64,000 nt of DNA from Cognatundibacterium crateris (GTDB taxonomy: Bacteria; Pseudomonadota; Gammaproteobacteria; Burkholderiales; Burkholderiaceae_D): NCBI RefSeq assembly GCF_010078235.1, contig NZ_JAABOS010000008.1, positions 164,692 to 228,691 of the forward strand, read 5' to 3'. The notes beneath the pieces were generated by a model that made no database searches, was not told where the DNA came from, and saw only the letters and a list, made by a program, of their open reading frames with translations. Of this stretch, positions 10,501 through 19,494 are shown piece by piece. Positions within the stretch are counted from its first letter, which is position 1; the number at the start of each line of letters is the position of its first letter. The position numbers and the translations under genes were made by a program.

Positions 10501-11708
10501 TCCAGCATAGGCGAAGACAGTTCGACACGTTCTGGCTGACCATCGCTGCCAGGTGTAAAACTTTCTTTGATCGAGGTTGGGGGAAGATGCAGCCCGTCGC
10601 GGGCGGTCATACTAAAGTCAGTCAGTGCCAGGGTATGGCCAGCAGGGCCAAAAACCGAAGGCAAATATTTTTTCGCAAAAGATATTTTTTCGCTGGCCGT
10701 GATACGTCCGTGGATTTCCTGCATATCCAGCTCAGGCAGATCTTTCGCAAATTTGCCCTGTACATCCTTGAGTAAGACATCCAGCGTCAGATCAGCCAAC
10801 CTGCCGGCATCCAGCTGCATCCAGGCGCGTAGCGTGCCTTGTCCTTGTTGCAACTGGCTGTTCAGCGGCAGATAAGCCTGTAAGGCAGGCAAGTCGACCT
10901 GGCTCAGAAATGCATAAATTTCTCCCGACCAGACTGAGCGGTTCAGCAGGGTCTTAGCAAATGAGGCGTGGCGCAGATTACCCCTGACATCCAGAGGCTG
11001 CGCCAATCCCTCGCTCATTTGGGCCAGTAAAGAAAATTGATGCTGCTGCCAATGATTACGCAAATCGAAGTTGACACCAAGCAGATCGGCCGCAGGTGTG
11101 GTCCGCGTCTGATCTATCCAATGCAGCCGGCCATCCTTTATCCGTATCTGCTGCTGCGCCAGTACCCAGTCCAGCCCCTTGCCATCGCCCTTACGCTGCG
11201 TATCCAGCAAAAAGCCACCAATGTAAAGCTGGCCATGCTCATCTCTTTGTATCGTCAGCTCAGGCTCAACCAGTTCAATACGGCGGAAACGCAACTCAGC
11301 CAGCGCCAGGCTCCACCACGACAAAGTGGTACGGACTTCAGGCAAAGCCAGCGCCAGTTGACCACGCTGATCAAACATCTGCACCTGGTGCAGTGCGAAC
11401 TGGGGATGCAATCCCTGCCAGCTAGCCTCCAGCGATGCAATTTTGACGGGGCGCCCGATAGATGCACCCAGTGCGGCTTCCACCTCAGTCTGGTAGTTCG
11501 CCACCTGAGGGAGTAACAGGTAGCGCAGCACCAACACCAGCAGGCAAAACAAAAAATACAGGCCGAGCAGGCTCCAAAGCAATGCGCGCAGGCTGCGCCC
11601 ACCAGCGCGCCATACATGGCGGCAGCTGACTGCAACCGACATCCTCAGGGAAGACAGTAAGTAGCGACTACGACGGGTCGTTGAAGGCGAAGCAGATTCG
11701 TTGGTCAT
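7518..11708 (-). CDS. yhdP: YhdP family AsmA-like envelope protein
   Basis: A 1396-residue protein with one N-terminal transmembrane segment near residues 40-65 and a long region of repetitive beta-rich sequence ending in an AsmA-like C-terminus. YhdP, TamB and YdbH are AsmA-like bridge proteins that carry phospholipids from the inner to the outer membrane in Escherichia coli. Length is typical for YhdP (about 1270-1400). It is the first gene of yhdP-nitrilase-tldD on the minus strand and is divergent from glnE, with 237 bp between them. No break is seen in the frame. Confidence 0.93.
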   Translation of the reverse strand: MTNESASPSTTRRSRYLLSSLRMSVAVSCRHVWRAGGRSLRALLWSLLGLYFLFCLLVLVLRYLLLPQVANYQTEVEAALGASIGRPVKIASLEASWQGLHPQFALHQVQMFDQRGQLALALPEVRTTLSWWSLALAELRFRRIELVEPELTIQRDEHGQLYIGGFLLDTQRKGDGKGLDWVLAQQQIRIKDGRLHWIDQTRTTPAADLLGVNFDLRNHWQQHQFSLLAQMSEGLAQPLDVRGNLRHASFAKTLLNRSVWSGEIYAFLSQVDLPALQAYLPLNSQLQQGQGTLRAWMQLDAGRLADLTLDVLLKDVQGKFAKDLPELDMQEIHGRITASEKISFAKKYLPSVFGPAGHTLALTDFSMTARDGLHLPPTSIKESFTPGSDGQPERVELSSPMLDLQTLVQFAEHLPLPAGQRQMLTDFAPKGVLKNLHAQWSGSYPEIVSYQVQGQFENLSLRAQAARAALAARGKRPATAAVPAIPGFDNLSGSIEANEKNGKLVVDSKALALHTASYFVDPSLYFDRLFVHANWKIANDDQLTVQLQKFDAAQGSMRASFSGRHSVSLRPDTDNPAGNLDLSGRIDRFDLKTIDKYIPASAPQDLRHWLTHALLDGYADEVKVKVKGDLSHFPFAANDSRAAQAGEFRVKGSLSGAKLDFTAGELREASKQALWPVIDQIRGSFVFDRARMEISGDTAKTLGVDLKKVKAIIPDLMMHGAVLQIDGMVSGPLQQMLGYVAVSPVQTWLGHFLDETKASGSSLLNLKLQLPLQHLIDAKVNGILQFQNNDVMLQPGIPQVSAANGKLEFNETGLTIPALKATALGGPVVISGGSQKDNTIRIRLDGTASAQGLIAYLPPEHRKIMDGRLSGSSRYTAAVNVKKQLPEIVVESSLQGMALHFPEPLRKTANEILPLKVELTPLASNENIQFRDELKLQLGTLAQARFQRQKQRDSDKGWRVVRGGIGVGQPVPESEQGMAWQIQLPQLNIDEWSQWLDSMSAKAAGAAAQPETGLESYFYPASVQLRAAHLQMMGKQFDDMQLSLTQQKGNWKASMKSSQVAGTLSWNEAALAQANSTITGRFDYLKIPASAAREVTELLDGKKSQTQLPGLDIVVDQFELVNKRMGRLELQASNQLVNGRSEWQLRKINLKNPDAELKATGKWLQHADAGQTQLEYVLEIQHAGQLLNRLGFANVLQGGKGKIEGNLRWNGLPFAMDLPSMTGKIQLDLAAGQFLKVDPGAAKLLGVLSMQSLPRRLTLDFRDVFSEGFAFDGISGNAAIEKGWAHTENLKMRGLNATVLMAGKADIVHETQDLHVVVIPVVNAGAASVVYGLAVNPVIGLGTFLAQLFLREPLARAFTFEYGVSGSWTEPVVKKLEGGLSNSASSAETSKTGRRE

Positions 11709-11945
11709 TCAAGACGTTCACTTTATTGCCAAGCGGTGCCAGACCTGCACCCCGGTAAACGATTGTTCAAACTACGCCCCATTCTTATTTGATTCATTAA
11801 ATATCTCATCAGGACTCTTCCAGCTTTGCATGCGGCCTGAACAGTGCCGATGCCGGTTCTGCAAGCGTGGAAAATCACTTACAATCAGAACAAGCACATC
11901 ACCCACCAGCAATACCGCTGATCGACAACCCATCCAGTTTCCTCT

Positions 11946-14672
11946 ATGAGCCATACGGAAAACCTCCCAACCGCCGCCGCAGAACTGTCCCGTTTTTTAC
12001 AACGCTGGTTACAGGGAGCGCCAGAACGGAGCGCACAGCTGCAGGAAATAAGCAGATTATCCTTTAGCAAAGCGGATTTTGCGCAGATTTTACAAAAAGA
12101 AATTTCAACTGGCGCCAGTTTAAACAAGGCAATGCGACGTTTGCGCAACCTTGTGCTCGCCACGCTGATCACACGCGATTTGAACGGTAAGGCCGATATG
12201 CATGAGGTAGTCACTACCATCAGCGAATTCGCTGACTTTGTGGTGGCACAACATTTGGCTGCGCTCGATCTCGAAATGCAGGCGCTGTATGGCAAACCAA
12301 TCGGCGAAGAAAGTGGTGCCGAACAGTCGCTGATTGTGCTGGGCATGGGCAAGCTGGGTGGCTATGAACTCAATGTGTCATCGGATATCGATCTGATTTT
12401 CTGCTATGCCGAAGATGGCGAAACACGCTGCAATGAGGCTGCGCAGCGCAGCCTGTCTAACCATGAATACTTCAGCCGCTTAGGCAAAAAACTGATCGCA
12501 GCGATTTCCGAGGTGACGGAAGACGGTTACAGTTTCCGGGTCGATATGGCCTTGCGCCCCAATGGCAATTCCGGCCCGCTGGTCGCCAGCTTCGGCATGC
12601 TGGAAGAATATTTCATGGTACAAGGACGTGAATGGGAACGCTATGCCTGGGTTAAAGCCAGAGCCATGAGTGGTCAGCCTGAGGACTTGCTGCAACTGGA
12701 AAAAATCATCCGTCCTTTTGTGTACCGGCGCTACCTCGATTTCGGTGCGATTGATTCGCTGCGCTCTATGCATGCGCAAATCCGCGCCGAGGTTGTGCGT
12801 CAGGAGACGCGCCATCCTGAGCGCAGCAATAACGTCAAACTGGGTCGTGGCGGCATACGCGAAGTAGAGTTTCTGGCACAGGTGTTTCAACTGATACGTG
12901 GCGGGCGCGATGCCAGCCTGCGTGACCGCTCTACCCGCAAAACCCTGACTATTTTGAGTGAAAAAAATATTCTGGATGCCGACATCGTCACGCAGTTGCA
13001 GCAATCTTATGTGTTCCTGAGAAACCTGGAGCATAGACTGCAATATCTGGATGATGCGCAAACCCATACCTTCCCCGCAAAAGAAGAAGACCAGCTGCGC
13101 ATCGCCAACATGATGGGCTACCCACAAGTAGCGCCATTACTGGATGAGCTGCAAGTCCACCGGCAGTTTGTCGCAACGCAGTTTGATACCATTTTCAAAG
13201 ATAAAGCAGATGATGCAGCGGAAGCCGGTGAAGCGCAGCTGATCGCTAACCTGAACAGCAGTGAAGATGAAGATTTACTGATTTCGCAGTTCAGCGAGGC
13301 AGGCTTCCATGATGCAAAGGAAGCTGCACGCCGTCTGAATGCACACTGGCATTCAGGCCGGATACAGACACTCAGCGAAGCCAGTCGCCAGAAGTTGCTG
13401 GCCTTATTTAACCAGGCCATGCGCCTGATCGGTACCCAGGCTCAAAATCAACTCAGTTGCTGGCACCGTTTTCTCGACTTGATGGAGGCAATCGCACGCC
13501 GTTCAGCCTACCTGTCGCTGCTGACCGAATACCCGGATGCACTGGCCCGCGTTATCCGCATGATGGATGCCAGTGATTGGGCCGCCAAATTCCTGACCCG
13601 CCATCCACTGTTACTTGACGAATTGCTGGATGAATCAGCCTTGCAGGCACGCCCCGACTGGGCACTATTTTCGCAAGAGCTGGAAAAAGAATTACTCGCA
13701 CATCGCGATGATACGGAAAGGCAGCTGGAGACTTTGCGCGAGATGCATCACGCCATGCAATTCCGTTTGCTGGCCCAGGATCTGGAAGGACAAGTCACGG
13801 TTGAACATCTGGCCGATGACCTGTCCCAACTGGCAGATCTGATGGTGGCGGCAACGATAACGGCTGTCTGGCAGACGATTGCGACTCGCCATCGTGAAAC
13901 GCCGCAGTTTGCAGTCATCGCCTACGGCAAACTGGGCGGCAAGGAACTGGGCTATGCCTCAGATCTGGATCTGATCTTTTTGTATGACGATGATGAACAG
14001 GATGCGCCAGCCAATTACGCCAAACTGGCACAACGCTTCATTACCTGGATGACCAGCCATACGCCGGCAGGTATTTTGTTTGATATCGACATCGCTTTAC
14101 GACCGGATGGCGCCAGTGGTTTACTGGTTTCATCGATACAGTCTTTCGCCCGATATCAGGAAAAATCTGCCTGGCTATGGGAGCACCAGGCGCTCACGCG
14201 CGCGCGCTACTGCGCGGGTGATGCGCGCATAGGTCAGCAATTTGAAGCGATCCGTCATCAAGTCTTATGCCAAGCCAGAGATGAAGCCAGCTTACGTCAG
14301 GAAGTGCTGCAAATGCGCAAAAAAATGCGCGATGCCCACCCCAATCGCAGCGAACTGTTCGATCTGAAACACGATGCGGGCGGCATGATAGACCTGGAAT
14401 TCATGGTGCAGTATCTGGTACTGCGTCATGCACATCAGTATCCTGAACTGAGTGCAAACAGCGGCAATATCGCCTTACTGAAACGTTGTGGTGAACTGGG
14501 CCTGATTCCAACTGAACTGGCGCAACGCAGTGCATCGGCGTATCGCAGCTTGCGCAAACTGCAGCACAATATCCGGCTGCAGGGTGAAGACCGGGCAAGA
14601 GTAGCACTGGATAAAATCAGCCGGGAAGTCGATTCCAGTCAGCAGTTGTGGGCGAGCATATTTCCGGAGTAA
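11946..14672 (+). CDS. glnE: Bifunctional glutamine synthetase adenylyltransferase/deadenylase GlnE
   Basis: A 908-residue enzyme that adenylylates and de-adenylylates glutamine synthetase in response to PII signalling. Two nucleotidyltransferase domains are visible: GMGKLGGYELN followed by SSDIDLIF near residue 131, and AYGKLGGKELG followed by ASDLDLIF near residue 657. The N-terminal copy is the adenylyl-removase and the C-terminal copy the adenylyltransferase by family knowledge. The start follows a C/T-rich stretch with no strong Shine-Dalgarno site. A possible -10 (TACAAT) lies near 11880. Length is close to the usual 920-950. Confidence 0.96.
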   Translation: MSHTENLPTAAAELSRFLQRWLQGAPERSAQLQEISRLSFSKADFAQILQKEISTGASLNKAMRRLRNLVLATLITRDLNGKADMHEVVTTISEFADFVVAQHLAALDLEMQALYGKPIGEESGAEQSLIVLGMGKLGGYELNVSSDIDLIFCYAEDGETRCNEAAQRSLSNHEYFSRLGKKLIAAISEVTEDGYSFRVDMALRPNGNSGPLVASFGMLEEYFMVQGREWERYAWVKARAMSGQPEDLLQLEKIIRPFVYRRYLDFGAIDSLRSMHAQIRAEVVRQETRHPERSNNVKLGRGGIREVEFLAQVFQLIRGGRDASLRDRSTRKTLTILSEKNILDADIVTQLQQSYVFLRNLEHRLQYLDDAQTHTFPAKEEDQLRIANMMGYPQVAPLLDELQVHRQFVATQFDTIFKDKADDAAEAGEAQLIANLNSSEDEDLLISQFSEAGFHDAKEAARRLNAHWHSGRIQTLSEASRQKLLALFNQAMRLIGTQAQNQLSCWHRFLDLMEAIARRSAYLSLLTEYPDALARVIRMMDASDWAAKFLTRHPLLLDELLDESALQARPDWALFSQELEKELLAHRDDTERQLETLREMHHAMQFRLLAQDLEGQVTVEHLADDLSQLADLMVAATITAVWQTIATRHRETPQFAVIAYGKLGGKELGYASDLDLIFLYDDDEQDAPANYAKLAQRFITWMTSHTPAGILFDIDIALRPDGASGLLVSSIQSFARYQEKSAWLWEHQALTRARYCAGDARIGQQFEAIRHQVLCQARDEASLRQEVLQMRKKMRDAHPNRSELFDLKHDAGGMIDLEFMVQYLVLRHAHQYPELSANSGNIALLKRCGELGLIPTELAQRSASAYRSLRKLQHNIRLQGEDRARVALDKISREVDSSQQLWASIFPE

Positions 14673-14697
14673 ATCTGGGTTAGCACTAAGCAAATAA

Positions 14698-14727
14698 AAA
14701 GCCGGTTGCGCAACGCAAACCGGCTTT
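14698..14727. terminator. Bidirectional terminator between glnE and the PBP7 gene
   Basis: A 10-bp perfect stem (AAAGCCGGTT with AACCGGCTTT), with A-rich sequence on the left and a T-rich end on the right. It lies between converging genes, 25 bp after glnE and 25 bp after the endopeptidase gene, so it can serve both. Confidence 0.8.
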
Positions 14728-14752
14728 CTTAAGCAGCATGTGAATAATACCG

Positions 14753-15772
14753 TCAGGCTTGTGGCTTATTCGATTCCAGCCATTTTTTGATGCGACCGGC
14801 ATCTGCCAGACGTGAATATTTCCCTTTAGAATCCAGGAACACCATCACAATCGCGCGCCCTTCTATCATCGCCTGCATCACCAGACAACGACCGGCTTCT
14901 GCAATATAGCCAGTTTTCTGCAAACCGATTTCCCAGGCCGGATTCGCCACCAGTTTATTCGAGGTGCCGTATTCCAGCGGACGCCCGCCCGGATTGACCA
15001 CATATTTTGAATCAGTCGAGTATTCACGAATCACAGGATGCTGATACGCGGCGTTGACCAGCTTGACCAGATCACGCGCGCTGGCGCGGTTCTGGCTGGA
15101 CAAACCACTGGAATCCACATAATGGGTGTCACTCATACCCAATTGTCTGGCTTTGGCATTCATAGCTGCCACGAATGCAGATAAGCCACCCGGATAACTG
15201 CGACCCAGCGCAGAAGCGGCACGGTTTTCCGAGCTCATTAAAGCGATGTGCAACATATCAGCACGTGTGAGCTTAGCGCCGATTTTTAAACGTGAACCGG
15301 TACCTTTTTCCTTGTCGATGTCTTCTGTGGTGACTTCGATTTGCTCATTCAAATCCTGATGCGCCTCAACCACGACCAGGCTGGTCATCAGTTTGGTGAT
15401 AGACGCGATCGGTAAAGACACATCCGAATTTTTTTCGAACAGCACTTTAGAGCTGGTCTGATCCACCACAAACGCCACATTAGACTGCAGCGACAAAGGA
15501 TCAGCGTGCTTCAAGCCTGCGGTATCACCTACGCTGGGTTTTTCTGCAACGACAGGGGCGAGAGCCACATGCTCAGTCACCAGCTTGCGTTTGCCGTTCA
15601 CGACCACATAACGCTTCACCACTTTTGAATTGGCGGCGATCTTGGCAGACTTTTTATGCACTACCTGTTTTTTTGCATGACGATGTTTGGATTCTATCGC
15701 CTGCACAGACAGGGAAACTGCGGGAAGAATCGCAGCAAGGCTTAGAATAATTGCTTTACGGGCAAATTTCAC
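14753..15772 (-). CDS. pbpG: D-alanyl-D-alanine endopeptidase (PBP7-like, PbpG)
   Basis: A 339-residue S11-family serine enzyme of the periplasm that cuts peptidoglycan crosslinks. A signal peptide is visible at residues 1-25, followed by a Lys/His-rich linker of about 50 residues. Motifs: SxxK as S124-I-T-K127, SEN in MSSENRAA and KTG in LQKTGY. It starts with GTG, with AGGAG 9 bases upstream; the alternative ATG positions would remove the signal peptide. The promoter must lie in the AT-rich 132 bp before it. Confidence 0.9.
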   Translation of the reverse strand: MKFARKAIILSLAAILPAVSLSVQAIESKHRHAKKQVVHKKSAKIAANSKVVKRYVVVNGKRKLVTEHVALAPVVAEKPSVGDTAGLKHADPLSLQSNVAFVVDQTSSKVLFEKNSDVSLPIASITKLMTSLVVVEAHQDLNEQIEVTTEDIDKEKGTGSRLKIGAKLTRADMLHIALMSSENRAASALGRSYPGGLSAFVAAMNAKARQLGMSDTHYVDSSGLSSQNRASARDLVKLVNAAYQHPVIREYSTDSKYVVNPGGRPLEYGTSNKLVANPAWEIGLQKTGYIAEAGRCLVMQAMIEGRAIVMVFLDSKGKYSRLADAGRIKKWLESNKPQA

Positions 15773-15904
15773 TATCTACAACTCCTAAATAAAATATGCC
15801 AAAAAATTTAATGCAGTGTAGCAAATCTCAAAAAAATCGCAAGAGAATTAAAGACTTAGCGAATTCAATTGAAGTTTTATCTTACTCAATTTTACACTAG
15901 CCAA

Positions 15905-16600
15905 CTATTCAAGAAAATGAACAAATCCAGAAACTGGCTCACGCTCAGTATGTAAAGAGTTTTCAGGCTTACTCATATCGGCATAGCCTAAAGACATGCC
16001 GCACACCAACATTTCGCTATCCGGCAAGGAAAGATGTTCGCCGATAATACGGTGATATTGGGTAAAAGCGGCTTGCGGACAGGTATCCAGACCACGCGCT
16101 TTCGCAGCCAGCATCAGATTTTGCAAAAACATGCCATAGTCCAGCCAGGAGCCCTGCTCCATGATCCGGTCAATGGTGAACATCAAACCAACTGGCGCAT
16201 CAAAAAATGTGTAATTGCGCCCATGCTGGGCATGCATACCTGCTTTGTTGTCACGCCCCAAGCCCAGCAGAGCATATAAATCCCAGCCCACTTTGCGGCG
16301 ACGCTCAAGATACGGGCTGGTCCATTGCAAAGGGTAATAGTGATATTCCTCAGTATGCGGTGCGGCAGGATCCGGGTGATCGTGCGCTTGCAAGATTTTC
16401 TGTGATAGCTGTTTTTTCTTTTCCCCGGTCAGCACATAGACTTTCCAAGGTTGAGTATTGGTTCCGGAAGGTGCGCGTGCCGCAACCCTGAACAAATCCT
16501 GCAATAACTCGGCAGAAACAGGATCAGGCAAAAAAGCACGTACAGAATGGCGTTCAGTGATGAGCTGGTCTACAGCTTGCTGCAATTCAGTTGGCGTCAT
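15905..16600 (-). CDS. Nitroreductase family protein
   Basis: About 231 residues. An FMN-dependent NAD(P)H oxidoreductase fold is expected from [12 protein letters not shown] near the start, followed by [12 protein letters not shown], which binds FMN. The C-terminal half contains [10 protein letters not shown], also typical. The real substrate is unknown; nitroarene or quinone reduction is typical of the family. ATG 16600 is preferred, but GTG 16609 is possible. The start lies inside the 3' end of the upstream thioesterase gene, so the two are probably co-transcribed. Confidence 0.85.
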   Translation of the reverse strand: MTPTELQQAVDQLITERHSVRAFLPDPVSAELLQDLFRVAARAPSGTNTQPWKVYVLTGEKKKQLSQKILQAHDHPDPAAPHTEEYHYYPLQWTSPYLERRRKVGWDLYALLGLGRDNKAGMHAQHGRNYTFFDAPVGLMFTIDRIMEQGSWLDYGMFLQNLMLAAKARGLDTCPQAAFTQYHRIIGEHLSLPDSEMLVCGMSLGYADMSKPENSLHTEREPVSGFVHFLE

Positions 16601-17081
16601 CAGAGTCACTCAGAATAAAAGTTAATACAGACCTCAGCTCGCCGGGAAGCGGGACGGGGCGCCGGCTATTTCTGTCTACGTAGACATGAATAAAATGCCC
16701 TTGTGCAGAAGCGACTTGCTCATCGTTGCGGAAGATGCCCAACTCATAACGAACGCTGGTGTTACCCAGCCGGCTGACCACAAATCCCACTGTCACCTCA
16801 TCCGGAAACGCAACGGGTGCAAAGTAATTGCATTGGGTTTCAATGACCAGACCAATTACCTGGCCATGTTCTGCATCCAGCACCTGCTCACTGATCAGAT
16901 ACTGATTGACTGCGGTATCGAACCAACTGTAGTAGGTGACATTATTCACATGCCCATAAACATCATTATCCATCCAGCGGGTTGTCAGTGTATAGAAGCG
17001 CTTGAAATCCCTGCGGGTTTTGATGCTGTTTGTGACTGATGTAACAGGTTTAACAGGATGAACAGGTGTATTTGAATTCAT
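16587..17081 (-). CDS. Acyl-CoA thioesterase (4-hydroxybenzoyl-CoA thioesterase/YbgC-like hotdog)
   Basis: A 164-residue single hotdog-fold protein. The motif [14 protein letters not shown] with the catalytic-type Asp, followed by [10 protein letters not shown], is the signature of the 4HBT group. Such enzymes hydrolyse acyl- or aroyl-CoA thioesters in the cytoplasm. The first 25 residues are a polar, Val/Thr/Pro-rich extension, so the true start could be a little later. The 3' end overlaps the nitroreductase start by 14-23 bases. Confidence 0.85.
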   Translation of the reverse strand: MNSNTPVHPVKPVTSVTNSIKTRRDFKRFYTLTTRWMDNDVYGHVNNVTYYSWFDTAVNQYLISEQVLDAEHGQVIGLVIETQCNYFAPVAFPDEVTVGFVVSRLGNTSVRYELGIFRNDEQVASAQGHFIHVYVDRNSRRPVPLPGELRSVLTFILSDSDDAN

Positions 17082-17229
17082 GAATGGAAATTCCAGAAAG
17101 AAACACTAACAAAAAGTGTAACACACTCCCCTCTTTCATCGCCCAGTCACAATGCCGGATCACAATCAGCTGAGCAACGCATTCTGTAGCCATAGCGACA
17201 ACTTTCCTTAGCCACTGTTTATGTTTGAG

Positions 17230-17257
17230 TTGCCAAACAAGAATATTTCATTATAAT
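17230..17257 (+). promoter_or_regulatory. Sigma-70-like promoter of the phasin gene
   Basis: TTGCCA at 17230-17235 and a perfect TATAAT at 17252-17257 with a 16-bp spacer, 88 bp before the phasin ATG. Just downstream is TTGCAACGCACAA (17265-17277), which resembles the TGC/GCA-rich sites bound by the phasin repressor PhaR; that link is an inference. Confidence 0.6.
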
Positions 17258-17344
17258 CAATTTATTGCAACGCACAATTTGTGTAGGTCCTTTGCAATAT
17301 CCCCTCTGATTTCATCATGCACGACCCTTTTCAAGGAGTTTCCT

Positions 17345-17917
17345 ATGTTTTCAGTACCTGAACAATTCTCAGTGGCAACAAAAGCCAATCTGGATGCACA
17401 ATTCGCATTATTCTCCTCTATCAGTGCAAAAACACTGGAAAGCGTTGAAAAACTGGCCGAACTGAATTTGAATGCGGTAAAAAGTACACTGGAAGAAGCT
17501 ACAGCGACGACCCGCCAGTTATTGTCTGCAAAAGACGCGCAGGAATTCATCCAGCTCAGCAGCGCACAATTGCAGCCAAATGCAGAAAAATTTCTGGCTT
17601 ACAGCCGCCATTTGGGAAATATTGCATCGACAACTCAGGCAGAGCTATCCCGTGCAACTGAAGTACAACTGAATGAGAACAAACGTAAAGTTGTTACTTT
17701 GCTGGAAGAAGTGACCAAAGATGCGCCAGCCGGAACCGAGCACATTGTTGCTGCAATCAAATCTGCCATCAACAACTCTCACGCAAGTCTGGAGCAGATC
17801 AACAAAACTGGCAAACAAACCATAGAAGCATTAGAAGCCAATCTGAACACAGTTGTAACGCAACTGGTACAAGCTGGCGAGAAAGCTGCCCCTGCCAAGT
17901 TAAGCGCAAAAAAATAA
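17345..17917 (+). CDS. phaP: Phasin family protein
   Basis: A 190-residue, Ala/Glu/Lys-rich, almost wholly helical protein of the PF09361-type phasins. It should coat cytoplasmic polyhydroxyalkanoate granules. The N-terminus (FSVPEQFSVATKANLDAQ) and the long amphipathic helices are typical of betaproteobacterial PhaP. The ATG at 17345 is chosen because AAGGAG lies 7 bases upstream; an upstream in-frame start at 17225 has no such site and lies before the promoter. The gene is monocistronic, with its own promoter and terminator. No PHA synthase is in the window. Confidence 0.92.
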   Translation: MFSVPEQFSVATKANLDAQFALFSSISAKTLESVEKLAELNLNAVKSTLEEATATTRQLLSAKDAQEFIQLSSAQLQPNAEKFLAYSRHLGNIASTTQAELSRATEVQLNENKRKVVTLLEEVTKDAPAGTEHIVAAIKSAINNSHASLEQINKTGKQTIEALEANLNTVVTQLVQAGEKAAPAKLSAKK

Positions 17918-17934
17918 ATTTTCCGGTTTCTGGC

Positions 17935-17970
17935 AAAAAAAACCCGCTTAAGTAAGCGGGTTTTTTTCTT
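17935..17970. terminator. Bidirectional terminator between phaP and livF
   Basis: A stem of AACCCGCTTA with TAAGCGGGTT and a two-base to six-base loop, flanked by seven As on the left and seven Ts on the right. It can stop both phaP and the converging liv operon. Confidence 0.9.
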
Positions 17971-17987
17971 TCTAAGCGTGCAGGGAT

Positions 17988-18713
17988 TTAACCTTCACCC
18001 AGATAGGCTGCCTGAACCTTAGGATCATCCAGCATATCTTTGGCATTTCCACTCATGGTAATCAAACCGGAATCCATCACATAGCCACGATGTGCAGCTT
18101 GCAAAGCCAGCTTTGCATTTTGCTCAACCAGCAGGATAGTCACGCCTTGTGCCGAAACATTACGAATCACTTCAAAGATTTTCTCGACCATGATAGGTGA
18201 CAAACCCATAGACGGCTCATCCAGTAACAACAGCTTGGGATGACTCATCAGTGCGCGCGCCATCGCCAGCATCTGCTGTTCACCGCCCGACAAAGTACCG
18301 GCCAGCTGTGCAGAACGCTCCTTCAGACGCGGGAACACGGAATACCATTTATCAATATCCGCCGCGATACCGCCATTATCATTGCGGGTATAAGCACCCA
18401 TCATCAGATTTTCATGGATGGTCATACGGGTGAACACACCGCGGCCTTCAGGTACCATTGCCAGGTGTTCGGTGACCAGTTCAAAGGAGTTCTTACTGCG
18501 GATAGAAGCCCCCATGTACAGGATTTCTCCCTCAACCTTGCAGCTAGGCAAGGTGCCAGTAATAGCCTTCAGGGTTGTCGTTTTACCCGCACCATTGGCT
18601 CCAATCAAGGTGATCAGCTCACCCTTATTGACTTCCAGATCGATGCCCTTGACTGCTTTAATTCCGCCATAAGCCACCTTGAGCTGCTGGACTTTCAATA
18701 CATTTTCAACCAT
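17988..18713 (-). CDS. livF: Branched-chain amino acid ABC transporter ATPase LivF
   Basis: A 241-residue cytoplasmic ATP-binding subunit. Walker A is GANGAGKTT near residue 37, the signature is LSGGEQQM and Walker B is LLLLDEPSMGL. LivF is told from LivG by its shorter length and the SMGLSP after Walker B. It is the last gene of livH-M-G-F. Its ATG shares one base with the livG stop (TAATG). Confidence 0.95.
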   Translation of the reverse strand: MVENVLKVQQLKVAYGGIKAVKGIDLEVNKGELITLIGANGAGKTTTLKAITGTLPSCKVEGEILYMGASIRSKNSFELVTEHLAMVPEGRGVFTRMTIHENLMMGAYTRNDNGGIAADIDKWYSVFPRLKERSAQLAGTLSGGEQQMLAMARALMSHPKLLLLDEPSMGLSPIMVEKIFEVIRNVSAQGVTILLVEQNAKLALQAAHRGYVMDSGLITMSGNAKDMLDDPKVQAAYLGEG

Positions 18714-19483
18714 TAGTGGCCACCTCCCAAATAGGCTTCGATCACAGCCGGATTTTTCTGAATATCTGCAGGAACACCTTCTGCAATAGGTTTGCCGTAA
18801 TCGAGTACAGTCAGACGATCACACAAGCCCATCATCAGTTTGACATCGTGTTCAATCAGCAGGATCGTTTTACCTTCGGCCTTAATCTTGACCAACAGCT
18901 CACGCAAAGCCAGTTTTTCAGTTGCATTCATACCGGCTGCAGGCTCGTCCAATGCCAGCAGTTTAGGATCGGTCGCCAGTGCACGTGCGATTTCCAGACG
19001 ACGCTGATCGCCGTAGGACAGGAATTTAGAGGTGCGGTCGGCAAACTGACCGATACCTACGAAGTCCAGCAATTCCTGGGCACGCTGGCGAATTTCAGCT
19101 TCTTCCTTACGTGCAGCAGCATGGTGAAAAACTGCGCCAAACACGCCTTGATGCGTACGCACATGACGCCCCACCATAACGTTTTCCAGAGCGGTCATTT
19201 CGCCAAATAAGCGGATATTCTGAAATGTACGTGCAATACCTGCTTTTGCCACTTCATGTGGTGCAGAAGGGGAATACGGCTTGCCATCCAGTTCAAAACT
19301 ACCGGTATCAGGCTGGTATAAACCAGTGATCACGTTAAAGAAAGTTGTTTTACCCGCGCCATTCGGTCCAATCAGGCCATAAATCTGGCCTTTTTTGATA
19401 TGAATACCGACGTTGGATAAGGCTTGCAGCCCGCCGAAGCGCTTGTTAGCGCCTTCAATTTTTAAGATAGTCTGTTCAGTCAT
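18713..19483 (-). CDS. livG: Branched-chain amino acid ABC transporter ATPase LivG
   Basis: About 256 residues. Walker A is GPNGAGKTT, the signature is LSYGDQRRLE and Walker B is LLALDEPAAGMN, the LivG hallmark. It pairs with LivF to drive import of leucine, isoleucine and valine, or related amides, since Liv-like systems vary in substrate. I prefer ATG 19483, with AAGGA 8 bases upstream; a GTG at 19486 is directly adjacent. It lies 11 bp after livM. Confidence 0.95.
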   Translation of the reverse strand: MTEQTILKIEGANKRFGGLQALSNVGIHIKKGQIYGLIGPNGAGKTTFFNVITGLYQPDTGSFELDGKPYSPSAPHEVAKAGIARTFQNIRLFGEMTALENVMVGRHVRTHQGVFGAVFHHAAARKEEAEIRQRAQELLDFVGIGQFADRTSKFLSYGDQRRLEIARALATDPKLLALDEPAAGMNATEKLALRELLVKIKAEGKTILLIEHDVKLMMGLCDRLTVLDYGKPIAEGVPADIQKNPAVIEAYLGGGH

Positions 19484-19494
19484 CACATTTGTCC